Of a stretch of DNA of 64,000 nt, positions 29,645-42,888 are shown in pieces (the first letter of the stretch is position 1; each line of letters opens with the position of its first letter). The notes under the pieces were generated by a model. It had not been told where the DNA came from, made no database searches, and saw nothing but the letters and a program-made list of their open reading frames with translations. A program made the position numbers and the translations under genes. The stretch comes from Puffinus mauretanicus (taxonomy: Eukaryota > Chordata > Aves > Procellariiformes > Procellariidae), in the NCBI GenBank assembly GCA_023333565.1, contig JAJKFH010002094.1, positions 248,001-312,000 on the forward strand. Reading direction: 5' to 3'.

Positions 29645-29665
29645 CATGAAGTTTTCTCTGGAGGT
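29645..29665 (-). other. Gene A predicted non-coding exon 1
   Basis: The donor is CTTCATG followed by GTAAGTGC, with GT at 29644-29643. The 5' end is set only by distance from the TATA box, about 30 bases, which puts the start near a CA at 29666-29665. The exon would be about 21 bases. Its last three bases are ATG. Confidence 0.5.
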
Positions 29666-29684
29666 GGGACGGCCCAGATTCAAG

Positions 29685-29885
29685 GACTCTTTTATAGAGT
29701 CTGGTCAGCACATGCTGCAGATGCCTCCTCTGTCTTTGGGCAAAGCAATTTTGGCAAACCTTGTTTTTGGCAAAGCATTGTCTGGCAAACTGAACGAACT
29801 GAAAACTGGAAAGTGATGTTACTAGATATAATTAGAAATTTTTGGTGTCTCACTAGCTATGTGAATATATCTCCTATAAATAATA
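29685..29885 (-). promoter_or_regulatory. Gene A core and proximal muscle promoter
   Basis: On the minus strand a TATA box (TATAAAA) lies at 29696-29690, well placed for the predicted exon 1. Just upstream are two E-box cores, CACATG at 29709-29714 and CAGATG at 29718-29723 (plus-strand reading), the class of site bound by MyoD-family factors. A full match to the MEF2 consensus, CTATAAATAA, lies at 29874-29883. Between them, GGCAAA occurs four times at 29739, 29753, 29769 and 29784, about 15 bases apart. The combination is what is expected for a sarcomeric gene. Factor binding is inferred, not shown. Confidence 0.6.
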
Positions 29886-29889
29886 TGAG

Positions 29890-31175
29890 AAGACTCCTAA
29901 GGAGGGAATTTTAACTAATGCTGACAAGAGGGATGAGGGTAACTACTAATAACTGTAGGCCTTAGATGATCCACAAATCTGAGCTAAGGGAGCAGGGACA
30001 ATCATTCACTGGGCAAGCATGGTGACATTTGGGTGCATACTTTAAACTTTTCTGAGGCCACCGTAAGTCTGATGACAGCTGTCTTTTTACAGAGGTCTCT
30101 ACTTACAGACCTTGGGTATGAGATGTGGATTTTACTGTTGTCTGCACTGCTTATCTTAATCAGATTATTAAATATTACCCTGCCTCACTTCTTTCAGTTG
30201 TAATATAATACAGCGCAATGTATCAGAGAGAATAACCACCTTGAACCAAGCTAAGTGTTCATTAAGTTATATTCCATCTCTGCATATAAATATAAAATAA
30301 CATTCATTTGTGTATCTTCCAAATTCTGGAAATCTTGAGTTTAGAGATTCATAAGAGGACACATGACTGTGTTCAAGAGCCTTTGCTAGATTTTTGTTCC
30401 TTTGATTTAATCACTTTAGGACCAATTTTACTTTTTGGCATCCAAAGAGCTCTCTGGCAACGAGATTTATAGTTTAAATTCATTTATTGAAAAATACTTT
30501 CTTTACTTTAGTGGTGCTTATTTCCCTGTCAATCCCTAGTTCTTATTTAGTTCTTATTAGTATTCTTATTAGTATTAGTATTAGTATTCTTATTAGTATT
30601 ATTTAGTTCTTATTAGTATTTATTGAAAAATACTTTCTTTACTTTAGTGGTGCTTATTTCCCTGTCAATCCCTAGTTCTTCCCATAATACAAAAAAATCA
30701 ATAATCCCTCTCCGCATAACAAGGCAAATAGCACTAATCTATCTTATCTCTCCTTGTATGGAATCATTATTTAGTTCTCATTCTCCCCTATAATTTTCTA
30801 GTTCTACCTTCTCTCTCTCAAGATCTGATGACATGCAGTGTTAATATTGCACCTCCATAGATGTGAACACTGCTCATCACTATATTTGATAGTTAGGATT
30901 GCTTTTCCTGTGTACATTACTTTGTAATTATCAACATTTTTTTGCCCAGTATAAGTATCACAAAATTCTTTCACAGCTCTTCTCAGTTTAGTTTTTCCAC
31001 TGAAAATAATTTTGTGTCATCAAGGGCATTCTTGAGATACCTAGACCAGAAGTATTTCATCCTTAGCTGACAGAGCTTTAACATGTAAGACTCAAATATG
31101 TGAAAATCCATATGTAATGACAGGTAATTTCACCATTTGCCTTTATTGAGGCACATGGTCAGGATGGAGTAGTAA
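29890..31175. other. Upstream of gene A promoter, no gene seen
   Basis: AT-rich intergenic sequence. The only structure noticed is the direct repeat at 30482-30680. Confidence 0.4.
30482..30680. repeat. 62-base direct repeat flanking a TTAGTAT-type simple tract
   Basis: The sequence starting ATTTATTGAAAAATAC at 30482 returns at 30618 and runs for about 62 bases in each copy. The gap is filled by repeats of TATTAGTATTC-like units. It is best read as a 136-base tandem duplication with local expansion. Confidence 0.85.
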
Positions 31176-31177
31176 TT

Positions 31178-33122
31178 TACGTAAAGAAAATGCCAGGAGG
31201 ACTGCATGGATGAATAAGGAACCCATGGCAAAACTCAAGACACAAAAAGGCAGCATACAGAGGGTGGAAGCAAGGACAGGTAACCTGGGAGGAATACAGA
31301 GACACTGTCCGACTATGCGGGGATGAGGTTAGGAAAGCCAAAGCCCAAATTGGATTAATCTGGCCAAAGATGTCAAAGACAGCAAGAAGTACATAGGTGA
31401 CAAAAGAAAGACTAGGGAAATGTGGGTCCATTGCTGAAGGGGTTGCGGGCCCTGGTGACACAGGACATGGAAAAGGCTGAGGTACTGAATACTGCTAGCA
31501 AGGCCTTCAGGAATCCTGGGTCCCAGAGAGCAGGGAGAAAGTCTGGAGCAAGGCAGACATATCCTTGGTGGAAGAGGATCAGGTCAGGGAATACTTAAGC
31601 AAACTGGACATACAAAAGTCCATGGGCCATGAAGGGATACACCCACAAATTCTGAGGGAGATGGCTGGTGTCATTGTGAGGTCACTCTTGATAATCTTTG
31701 ATCAATCATGGTGATTAGCAGAAGTACCTGAAGGCTCAGGAAAGCAAATGTCACTCCTATCTTCAGGAAGGGCAAGAAGGAGCGCCCAGGGAACTACAGG
31801 CCAATCAGCCTCACCTCAATCCTTGGGAAGGTTCCAGGAAACTAATCCTGGAAATCATTTCCAGGCACCTGAAAGACAATAAAATCATCAGGAGTAGTCA
31901 GCATGGCTTCACCAAAGGGAATTCATGCTTGATCAACGTGATCACCTTCTATGATGAAATGACTGGCTTGGTAAGATGAGAGCAGAGCAGTTGACTTCAG
32001 GAAGGCCTTTGACACTGTCTCCCGTAAGATCCTCGTAGAGAAGCTGTTGAAGTGTGGGCTGGATGAACAGACAGTGAGGTGGACTGAAATTTGGCTGAAT
32101 GGCCAGGCTCAGAGGGTGGTCATGAGCGGCACAAAGTCTTGTTGGAGACCAATAACTAGAAATGTACCTTAGGGGTCAAGACTAGGTCCAGTCCCATGTT
32201 TAACATCTTCATTAATGATCCAGATGATGGGGCAGAGTGCACCCTCAGCAAGGTCACTGATGACACAAAACTGGGAGGAGTGGCTGATATGCCAGAGGGT
32301 CAGGCTGCCATATGGAGGGACTTTGACAGGCTGGAGAAATGGGCTGACAAGAACTTCATGCAGTTCAACAAGGAGCCTGCATCTGGGGAGGAGGAACAAC
32401 CCCAGGTACCAATATTTTCCAGGGGTGACCCCAGTGGATGGCAGCTTTGCAGAAAAGAACCTGGGGGTCCTGGTGGACACCAAGCAGAACATGAGCCAGC
32501 AATGTGACCTTGCTGCAAAGAAGGCTAACGGTGTCCTGGGCGGCATTAGGACGAGTGTTGCCAGCAGGTCGAGGGAGGTGATCCATGCCCTCTGCTCAGC
32601 ACTGGTGAGGCCACACCTGGAGTACTTATTCAGTTCTGGGCCCTACAGAGAGACATGGACATACTGGAGAGAGTCCAACAAAGGACTGTGAAGATGATTA
32701 AGGGACTGGAGCATCCCTCCAATGAGGAAAGGTTGAGAGAGCTGGAACTGAGGAAGCCTGGAGAAGAGAAGGCTCAGGGCGATTTCATCAAAGTATATAA
32801 ATACCTCGGGGCAGGTGTAAAGAAGATGGAGCCAGCCTCTTTACAGTGGTGCCTAGTGGCGGGGACAAGAGGCAATGGGTACAAACTGAAACACAGGAGG
32901 CTCCATCAGTACATTAGGAAACACTTTTTTTCACTGTGAGGATGACCAAGCACTGGAATAGGTTACGCAGAGAGGTTGTGGAGTCTCCATCCTTAGAGAT
33001 ATTAAAAAGTTGTCTGGACATGGTCCTAGACAACTTCTAGGTGTCCCTGCTTGAGCAGGGGTGCGGTCCAGATGACCTCCAGATGTCCCTTCAAACCTCA
33101 GCCATTCTGTAATCTTGTGAGT
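31178..33122 (+). mobile_element. CR1: CR1 LINE, 5'-truncated, with degraded reverse transcriptase
   Basis: Plus-strand CR1 from the end of the endonuclease region through the reverse transcriptase to the 3' tail. Frame fragments include the palm motif DFRKAFDTVS near 31990 and TDDTKLGG near 32255, where the family normally has FADDTKL. Several stops and small indels show it is inactive. The tail at about 33100-33120 has decayed terminal repeats (CCATTCTGTAATC). Confidence 0.88.
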
Positions 33123-36100
33123 TTGCGAATGATTCTAGGAAAGTGAGCTTTCATACCTGACAAGCTGGTTAAATCTGTAAAAGCTTATTTTATAGAAATA
33201 AAGATAGATATAAAAGAGAAGGACATTTCCTTGCAGAGGAAAGCTATGCCTCTTACAAGTGGATTTTTTGAAGGAATACGCAAGCACATAGAGAAGAAAA
33301 TCTATTTGAAATTGTGAGGCTGGATAATCAAAACATTTTCAATGAAGTCCTTCATCATAATCATTTAAAGAAAGAAGCCATCATGGGAAAAGAGGAAAGA
33401 TTATTCTCAGGATTTATGACATGTAAAACGTAGAAAACAATGGATATAAATCAAATTATAAAATCTAATAGAACTGCTTTTCACAGTGGAGGAACATTTT
33501 CAGTAGAATGCCATAGTGAGTTCTGCTGGAATATGTGTTTTTATGTACTTATTTATAAATTATAGGTAGGTAAATAGTGAAATAACAAATTTTGCTCATG
33601 ACAGAAGCATTCAAGATACCCATAAATAAAGATTATCATTGATTTGCTTGACATATATCTGAATAGGGTGGCTTTGAGTGGCCTTCCATGACTGCCCAGC
33701 TTGGGGAAATGAGGTGCCAGGCCAAGAACAGAGGTGTCAGACATAAGTGTCCTCAAGGAAACCGTGGATCCTGCTGTACTCATGAGTATCTGATGCATTT
33801 TCCAGTTCTTCCAGTACTGTTGTCTCTAGCTGCATCAGGATGAAAAGTGGTCATACCACTGCAGCTGGACTGCTTAAGTTTCATGCTCTACTATTTAATT
33901 TGTTTATTCCTCTGACATTATACAGGGCCCCTCTCTATGGAACAATACTGCTGAGGAGTTCAGCCAGTCATGACTGGTGTTACTGACATTTGAATGGTGC
34001 TTGTGCAGTCCACCAGAGGTGGCAAGGACCAGTTGGAGCTTTTTCTCATTTTGTATACTTTGACATTCTTTGCTAGGTGTTCACCAGCATTGCTCCAGAC
34101 ATCACTCAACTATCAACGACAAAGAATAAGTGCAGTTTTTCAGATCCCTTTGACCCACAATTTGATCTAAATGCACGGGGATTTCAATGTTTTTCACTTC
34201 TTGCAGCAGCCTGGCCCATGACCATATTGCATAACCTAAGGGAGTCCATGCCATTTTTTTTCCTCAGCATAAACTACATGGTTAGAAAGTAACATAGATA
34301 TGTCTCTCCTAGCAACTACGCACCATATCCAGCCATCATTTCAGGGCCAGAAATTATGGAACAAGAGGCTAGCTCTTGTTAGTGACAGATGTAGGTAGCA
34401 ATAGCTTCATTCTCCTCATATTTTGCATGGAAGGCCTGGTGGCTTCGGAAAGGCTGAGAGACAGAGAACTGGTGCTTGAACAGTTTTGGCAGATGATGTC
34501 ATGCAAACCAAAATAAACAATATGGATAAGATGGGTTACCATTACTGGTGTTCTGAGGTTCAAGTCACCTGGAACTGCTTCTTCCCAAGCAAAGGGAAAT
34601 CCTTCAGGTGTGCCCTTGGAAGCCATAGAAGAAGTACAAATATTTCCAGCAGATTAATACACCTCACTAGGGAGTCTCCTGCTGCATGGCAAATGCACTC
34701 TTTCAGCCGTCAGTGTTATATGGTGCCATCAGCATTCACTCCTTGTATCACATCCTGATATATCATTTATCTAGTCTACATAGGAACAGGTAAATTTATC
34801 ATCGCTATGGTGTTTCCTGCCTTGCAACCTCTTGTTCCCCCTCATGATGTTATAGTTATCACCATTTTGGTTAGGTGAACCCTATACCACATTTTTCTGC
34901 TTTGGCTTGCAATTTCAAAGCAAAAGAATTCTCTGCTACTTGTTAACATGTGTCTTTTCTTCATAGGGTGTGACTCTAGTCTTTTGTTTCATGTTTCCCT
35001 GGTATTATGTGCTATGCCAGTGCAGGATCCTTTCTTCTTCCAGGAATCCCTAAGGCCTCTCATGTGAAGGACTACATCCTTCTTTTATTTATGCTTGAAA
35101 AAGTGATTTTGGCTTTCTCTTCTCCTCCTGGGAAGATTCAATCAGATTATTCAGCATAGAGCTACCATAGCCACTATCTGTCACTATCTGTTTACCTCAT
35201 CATTGGATAAACTTGGGTATTGCTAAGATAATTGTGACAGTCTACTGAGCCACTGGAACAGCTTACTTCTGATTAAAAAAGTAGATTTTGTTGTCCCTGT
35301 TCTTTTTCCTGCTCTTCATTTTGTTCAATCCTGGAAGGCGAGGAATTGTAGAGCACAAGTGGTATCTCCCACTGTATGCAGACCCAGTTTGCCATTTCAA
35401 CTCACCTCATCTTGAGAAGCTGCTTCTTCAGGTTCAGCTAAAGTTTCAGTGTTTACAAATCTCTGTCATTGTCAGCTTTAAGCAGCTAAGTGAGGTTGAA
35501 AGGCCAAGTCAGGTTCATTTGTGAGAGCTCCCACTGAAACAGTAAGCATTTAGGATTTTTTCTAAACCTACAGAAAAAGAAAAAGAAAAACATTTATCAC
35601 TTAAAAAACTGATGCATTAATTTCACTAATGTTTCCTTTCATCTCTCAGTTCTGTTAAATGGAGGAGTTAAATTCTGTAAAATGTTTAAGAGGAGTTTGA
35701 ACTGTTACTACACTGAAAAGTACCTACCACTGCTTGTTCCTGTTTCCACACTTGTATAATTCAATTGAGTACAGTGGGATAGCACTGGGGAAGAACTGAC
35801 TTACCACGTTTATAAAATGCATCTAGCTAAAGGGTGACCAAACTGTGTATCAGCCTTCTGTTATGGAAAATATCTAATGAATGAAACAAACTTTGAGGCA
35901 AAAAGAAAAATGAAGTGGTTCTTGCCAACCATTATTTTTCTGCCATTCTTGTTTCCATCCATCTCTGCAGGGCTGGACTGCACCAATGCTGGAAGCAAAA
36001 CACAGCACAGCTGAAAGAGAAGAGGCAGACTGAAAGACATCTCTGGATACAGACTGTCCTGCACAGCAATGTGGCTTGGGCAAAGCACTGGAGTGCTGAT

Positions 36101-36160
36101 ATTGCCCATGAAGGAGAGGGGATTCAGGCATGCTGAACATAGATCCTTCTTGAGAAAAGA
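33123..36160. other. Intergenic, no gene seen
   Basis: About 3 kb of AT-rich sequence with short random frames. No element or exon was recognised. Confidence 0.4.
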
Positions 36161-36265
36161 TCACAGAATTACAGAATGTCAGAGTGGCTGAGTTTGGAAG
36201 GCACCTCTGAAGGTCATCTGGTCCAACTCCCCTGCGCAAGCAGGGCCACCTAGAGCCAGTTGCCA
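36161..36265 (-). mobile_element. CR1: Short CR1 3'-end fragment
   Basis: The plus strand begins ATCACAGAATTACAGAATG and continues GGTCATCTGGTCCAACTCC, the minus-strand end of a CR1. It is only about 100 bases long, a severe 5' truncation. Confidence 0.75.
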
Positions 36266-39200
36266 CCTAGAACCACATCAGGCAGCTGCCTCACTTTCTG
36301 CCACTTCATAATACAACTGCTTCTCCCCCATGTTCTGTGATTATTGAAAAGAGTTTGAGAGTGAAAGACCACATTTTAGTGCAGTTTGAATCATGGAAGT
36401 AAGTGGAAATGTCTCAAGAATGCCTGTCTCAGACCCTGTGAAACTCCCCCTGTCACATTTAAGTCCTAGTGGTTGTTCATATTATGGGAATGAACATAAG
36501 AATAGCTGTATCAAGATCTTCCTAGCCCAGGATCTTGTCCCTGACACTTGCCAAGGAGATTTCCAGTTATATTCCCAGTTATAATATGTGAACATAGCAA
36601 GGGTGTAGTGATCTTGCTGAGAATACTCCCACAGCCCCTCTGATATGTCGCTTGGAGACTTTCTGAGCAGTGATAGTGTCTTTGTATTTTACATCTAAAA
36701 CTAATTTTTATTCTATGAATTTGTCCATTTCCTGGAGTTGGGTAGTTGTATACCAAAGGGATATGTTGGATGTCACTTTGGTGCAAAACCTAATGTATTC
36801 CATAGCAAAAGTTCTCTATTTTGTGACCTGGTAAAAAAAAAAAAAAAAAAAGAAAATCACAGTTATACAGTTTCAGTGTGGTAAAGAACATGAAGATTTG
36901 ACTGAGATAAAGAGATAGGGTTATATCTAGCAGCGTTGTTTTAAAGCTTCTAGAAGACCCAGTGGTTGTCGACACTAAAAAAGACTCTGCCACTACAGGT
37001 ACAATGATGGGCCAGTGCACACAGGAATGTCTTCAGCCAACCCTGGAAGTGGAGGTCTGATCAGGTCCATAGGTGAAGTAATTTTGAAAATTCTTGCTCC
37101 AGAAATCATGTCATGGAATTGTCAATACGCCTATTTTTACCCAGTTCACAAAGTTATTTCTGCAACTCTGAGGCCTATAGACATGTCTTAAAAAAAAAGG
37201 AAAAGAAGAAAAAAAGAGAGCAGGTATTGCTGTTGGAGAGCTATAACTAAGCTTCCTGCTCTAAATAATAAAAAGAAAACATAAAGAATAAGATTACAGA
37301 TGAGATGGAAAATAGTAATTATTTTAGGGCAAAAAAGCATGGAATTGTTCATAAATATAACCATTACAGATTCAGAGAAGTCAACACTGAGACTATATTT
37401 GCAAGAATGTCAAGTTAATGTCAAGAAATTCAGAATCCCAGCCATGGGCACATTATCTCCAGCTTGAAATGGGGACATGTAAAAATTGTGTGATTCTTAT
37501 TAAGGTATTAATCTGACTGCAATCTCTGGAATAAGAAAGTAGGTAATTTTGCCTGTTTCCCAGGAACTGGGATATTGACAGTCACCGTGTCTGAAGAGTA
37601 TGCTGGCATAAATAAGGCACAGATAGCTTCCTAGAAGCTGTTTTTCCTGGAATATGTTTGTACTGAAGGCTAAATGAGAGCTGAAATAATAACCTGATAT
37701 TTGATCCATGTGAGCTGTGTGACACTGGGGTAAATACTACCCTCCTATATCAATTCTGAGGTAGGATGAGAGCGCATCAGCAAGAATGCCTGAGAGACAG
37801 AGTTCAGAGTATCAGTGGAAGTCACAGGAGTGCTGTAGGCTTCACAAAGAGGCAAGATGATGCTGAGTGCATCAGCTGACATTTGGAAACCACTGGCGCA
37901 ACAGTAGTGGCACTGTATAAAACCCTGATGACACCTGCTCAGAAATAGTCTGTACAATCTCAGCCAAACTCCTTGACCTTCAACTGACCCAATACAGGAG
38001 CTGCTTACCAAACCCCTGCTCAGCTCCAGACCTGGGGCAGCGTTCTGCAGGGTGACCATGTCTGCCCAGCTGCCACATGTTCATGCCACCATACTTGCTC
38101 CTGCCTCTGTCTGATATGGCACTTTGCTGGCCCCTCAACACCCCCAAGGCAGTTGAACGTGTCTCAGGCCTGCCATCATTCCCAGTCATTCAGCTCCTTC
38201 TCTCTCCGTGATGTGCCTGCATAGCATTCCTCCTCTGAAGCTGTTCCTTTGCTTCTGGGCCTTGGCCAGTGCCCAAGAGGCACTGACAAGCCACCCACTT
38301 GCTTTCAGATGGGACAGATCCTTACAAAGCAATCCTATGGGGTGTTGCCTCCCTGGGGTCTCTGTATCATGCACTTCACATTGATGACTTGCCAAATTTG
38401 AAACCAACAGCAGCCTGGATCCAGTATCACCGGGCATGGCACGAGCTGCCTTGCCCAGACAAGAAGAGGGCCCCAGGTAGCGCTGGCTCCAGCAGCTTTG
38501 CTGAAAGCTCTGCTGGTGTGTCCCCACTGCCCATAGGAGCCTGCGAGTGGGATTTGCTCAACTGTGAGCAGACCCAGCTATGCTGTGGTCACGCATCGGC
38601 ATCTGAACCCAATGAACATCCGAGGCTATGGCTCAACAGCCATGGGATGGATCCATGGAGTGTTTCGCATCCCATGTGCACGCTCTGCCCAAAGCCACAC
38701 GCAGCATCTGCATCTGATGCTGCCTGTGCTCAGCCTGCCTGCCCATGCAAACAGAGAAGCGCCCTCCCTCCCAGGGACCAGAGCCTGCCCTGGCTCCCGA
38801 AGAGCAGGACCTGGGCTCCAGACTCTCCGTTACACAGGTTCTTTACCAGGTGCTGACCCCAAGGGGGACCTACCTGCCTTGTAACAGGCATGTCAGGACA
38901 CAGCAGTTGCTCTGGGTCAGCCCAAAGGCCAGCCCAGAGCAGTGTCCCCCTGGCAGTGGCTGAGAGCCTTGCTGGTGTCTAAGGCTGTGTGGCAATATGT
39001 ATAGCGGTGCCTGCACATACCTACATCTTCTACTGCCTTGAAACAAATGCCCTGCCATCTCTCCTGCTACCTGCACTGCCACATGAGGGTGAGCTCTGTG
39101 TGCAAACACATCTGAATTTCACTCTGGAAATTAAATTTTGCTGTGGTTTTCCCTTTCAGTGCTTGTTCTCTTCATGTGGACCTGGGAAATGTTCCAAATG

Positions 39201-42200
39201 AACAAGGCTGGCTACCCTATGCCAAAGGTTTTTACCAATAGTTCTCTCAGGGCATATTGGACTGGACATCGATCCCAAATATGCCATTCTGGTTGGTTCC
39301 TCTCCCTTTTATTTTGATCAATTTGCTTTCCATCAAGCTTCCTCCTTGTCAGTGCTGAGCAAGTAACACATGTGACTAATACAGAAAAGAAATAGCGAGG
39401 TTTGTGCCTTCCCAGCCAGGTCAGCCAGAGGAACTTTGTAAATATGATTGTCATTCACTTGTTATCTCAGACACTGCCAGAATATTTTGAGCAGCAAAAG
39501 CCGCCCTGAAAGGGGTCAGCTGGCAGGCTGGCTGTCCAGTAGGGAAACACTCCTTTCCCCATCTCACAATGCTCAATACCTAACTGTTTTCCACTTTAAC
39601 AGCAGTTTCCCTGCTGGCTTTGTTCCAGAGCCTAGCTGTTCTAGTCCAGCTAGATCAGAAATGTCACAGCTCCTTTGCCTGGACAGTTGGGTGTCTTATC
39701 TGAGGAAGACGACAAGTTAGTCTGTCTTGGCCTGCCTTTGACAAACTGCCTTTCATCCACTCTTCCTTGTAGTGCAGACTCTGTTGCAGAGTGTTTCCTC
39801 TTGCTGAAGGCCAGAGCACGTTCCCTGACCCTCTGGACAGTCATTCCTTCCTCAGACTTTGTCATTCCTAGATCTTGGTCCAGCCCATGCATGGTGTATG
39901 CATGGTGTAAAAGGCAGCTCTGGAAATCTTTCCTGAAGATTTTTTTAAAATTAGGTTGGAAATGTGGTTAAATGTTTTTTCACCCCTTGATATTTTATGG
40001 AGTAGTGAAGCAAAATGCAATACCTGGCAAACAATTGTAACTTTCTAAAGAGGATTCTTTCACACTGGGCAGGTGTCAACTCAAGGTATGGTTCCACTAG
40101 AAGAAAAGTTCTCCCCACCTTATCATCTGGCCCCATAGAATGTTGAACTCTGGCCTGGCCACTGTAATGGCCACAATAGAACCCAACAGGAGCACTGCCC
40201 TTCAGGCACTCCAGGAAAAGGAGTTTTCAATGGGCAGCACCTAGATCCTCTCATGATTCACAGAGGTATTGAAGGCTGGCATGACTGGTGGGAGAATATT
40301 CTCCAACCTCACTGAGAATTCCTTGTCATTCTGGATCATTTAGGCAGTCTGTTGTAAATTTGAACCACAATGGGGTTCAACCAGAATAGGGGATGTAGGG
40401 AAACTTCTGTCTTTTTGCCTACAGGCAGTCAGAGAGATTTGGCAGCAGAAAGGAACTGCCTTTGTTATCATGAAAGTTTACTTATATTTTTGATAGGGGG
40501 CTTTCACTACATATGCCTGAGCCTTGGGCTTCCTAAATATAGCTCCTGGCCCTGAGATAATGGGGTAGAACGTGATTAAAGGTTGTCAGGGATCGGTGAA
40601 CACTAATGTTTGGTTTGAATGGGAAGCAGATGCTATGTCTGGGGAGGAACCATGTATGTGTGCATAAATTAGGGGCTGATGTCTTGTGTGGGGGAGGGAT
40701 TAAGGTGTTTGTGTTTAGTGTGGATGCAAAAGAGGGATTAAGGTCTTTGTGTTTACTGTGGATGTGAAGGAAGAAGAAGAGTGTTTAAGGATACCCTGGG
40801 CAGAGTAAGCACTTTCAGTAGCACATCTCTGTGCACTGTTCTTTGTAGTGTAAGGTTTGTTCCTCGCTGAGCCATATATTTGCATACGCTGCATTATCAC
40901 TTATCTCTCATACTTGCAACCAAGGCCATTGGTAGAAAGGGGAGGAATTGGCAAACGGGTATTCTGGAGGGTCTTATCGCACTGTTTACATCTCTTTCTG
41001 CAATACCTCACCTGATGATGTAGGTGCCATAAGCCACCAGTGGTGGTAAGAATTCACTAGGACCTTGTGGCTAGAAAACAAAAGGTGTGTGCAACCTTGG
41101 CCTGTCATGCCTCACTGAAGGGGCAATGACTGTTTTAGTAACTCCATATGACTCAGGGAAGAAGGGGATGAGTGCTATCATCACCACACACTGTGGCAGT
41201 CGGCAAATGCAGGGGCTGCAGACATTCTTGGAGGAAGTTGATGTTGACCTATCTCTGAAAGAAGTTGATCAGACAACACAAAGCATTGTTATCATAAACT
41301 TAGCTATTCTGACTAATTGCATCATCCATGAATTTTCTATAATGAACAAAGGCCGTATAAAATAAGATAACAAAAGGCCTTTCATTTATTTACAAGAACA
41401 AAGCAACAGTGCTGCAAATGTGGGAGTATATCTCACAGTGAAGGAATCCTTTCTAAGTGAAGCTCCTGACAAACTCATACAGACCGCAGGAAAAAGCATG
41501 GTCTGCAAGATGTCGGCCACCAGCAGGCTTATGGTGAACTTGCTCATCCAGCTAGCTCAACACGGGTTGTTGCGAGTGAGACATTCTTAGGCTCCAGAGG
41601 AGAACTCACATTTCCATGGAGAGTACCTTGTGTTGCTCATAGCAGGTCTGTTGTCTCACTGCTTGGTACTTTTCCTTAATAACAGAGGTTTGAGTTGTGT
41701 TGCTGCTGGCAACCAGGCCACTAAGGCCACTGCTGGCCTGGCCTTAGGCCATTGCATGAAGGTGGCCTCGAATCAAATCCTCAGTGTCATTGGTTCTCTA
41801 TGGAAAGCAGTAGATAAGTAGGCAGCAAGGTGATAGAGGAAGTGCTAAGCAGAAGATAGGGTTTGTTTGGGAAATAGCCCCTTTTACAGTGAATGCTGGT
41901 GCGCTCATGAGTTAAGGGGCAGAAAAGTCATATGCACACTGTGTGTAATAAAGATCAAGGCTGTGGGAAATCCAGAGAGCTGTGGAACAGTTGTCACACC
42001 ACAGTGTCCTGCAGCCCATGCAAAGAAGGAAGACAGTATAGCGTGCCCAGAGGCCACTGCTCAAGAACCACAGTAGTGGTGTTACCAAAGCTGCACCACA
42101 TGCTCTTGTGCCCAAGACGTTCTCTCTTACGTACAAAGACAATGTAGATGTTGCTGTTGAGTAACCACTCTGAGGAGGCAGTATGCTTGAAGGATGGTCT

Positions 42201-42423
42201 CCTAGGTGAATAGCTGGGCCATAGGCTGTCAGGATACAGCAGTTTAGCACTGTGAACCGTCACATGAGGTGCTTTTTTATGTGTGCCAGATGGCACAGGA
42301 AAATTCCTGTAGCAACTGACAAAGAAATGCAGAAAGACATTAAGTTTATTGCTGCTGGTTGCTTCGTATCTACATGTGACACAATCTATTTATTCATATC
42401 TATACATGACAGACAATCTACTT
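36266..42423. other. Long intergenic stretch, no supported gene
   Basis: It contains a 19-base A run at 36833-36851, a GC-richer part at about 38000-39100 with overlapping open frames on both strands (the longest 185 codons, 38299-38856, plus), and a two-copy 38-base repeat at 40695-40770. None of the frames resembles a protein I know. An exon of an unknown transcript cannot be excluded. Confidence 0.4.
40695..40770. repeat. Two-copy 38-base tandem repeat
   Basis: AGGGATTAAGG followed by a G/T-rich stretch occurs twice with a period of 38 bases and a few mismatches. Confidence 0.75.
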
Positions 42424-42888
42424 GAGTGTCCAAAGAAGGGCAATGAAGCGGGTGAAGGCTATAGAGCACAAGTCTTACGAGGAGTGGCTGAGGGTGCTTA
42501 GGGGTTGTTTAGCCTGGAGAAAAGGAGAGAGACCTTATCGCTCTCTACAACTACCTGAAAAGAGGTTGTAGCAAGGTGGGTGTCTGTCTCTTCTCCCAAG
42601 TAACAAGCAATAGGACAAGAGGAAATGGCCTCAAGTTGTGCCAGGAGAGGTTTAGATTGGATATTAGGAAAAAATTCTTCGCCAAAAGGGTTGTCAAGCA
42701 TTAGAACAGGCTGCCCAGGGAAGTGGTTGAGTCACCATCCCTGGAGATATTTAAAAGACGTGTAGATATGGTGCTTAGGGACATGGTTGAGTGATGGACT
42801 TGGCAGCGCTAGCTTAACAGTTGGACTTGATGATCTTAAAGGTCTTTTCCAACCTAAACAACTCTACGATTCTATGATTCTATGATCT
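42424..42888 (+). mobile_element. CR1: CR1 LINE 3' fragment, relatively young
   Basis: Plus-strand CR1 3' end with well-kept phrases (GTTTAGCCTGGAGAAAAGGAG, CAGGCTGCCCAGGGAAGTGG) and an intact terminal repeat, ATTCTATGATTCTATGAT, at 42871-42888. It is non-coding. Confidence 0.88.

Noticed and set aside
32196..32939. Plus-strand open frames taken as a host gene
   Set aside because: They are pieces of the CR1 reverse transcriptase region in shifted frames.
38299..38856. 185-codon open frame as a possible gene
   Set aside because: No recognisable domain, no start context or splice support that I can defend, and overlapping frames on both strands. Kept only as a finding.
40560..41090. Possible solo LTR
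   Set aside because: I could not find matched inverted ends, a convincing primer-binding site or target-site duplications.
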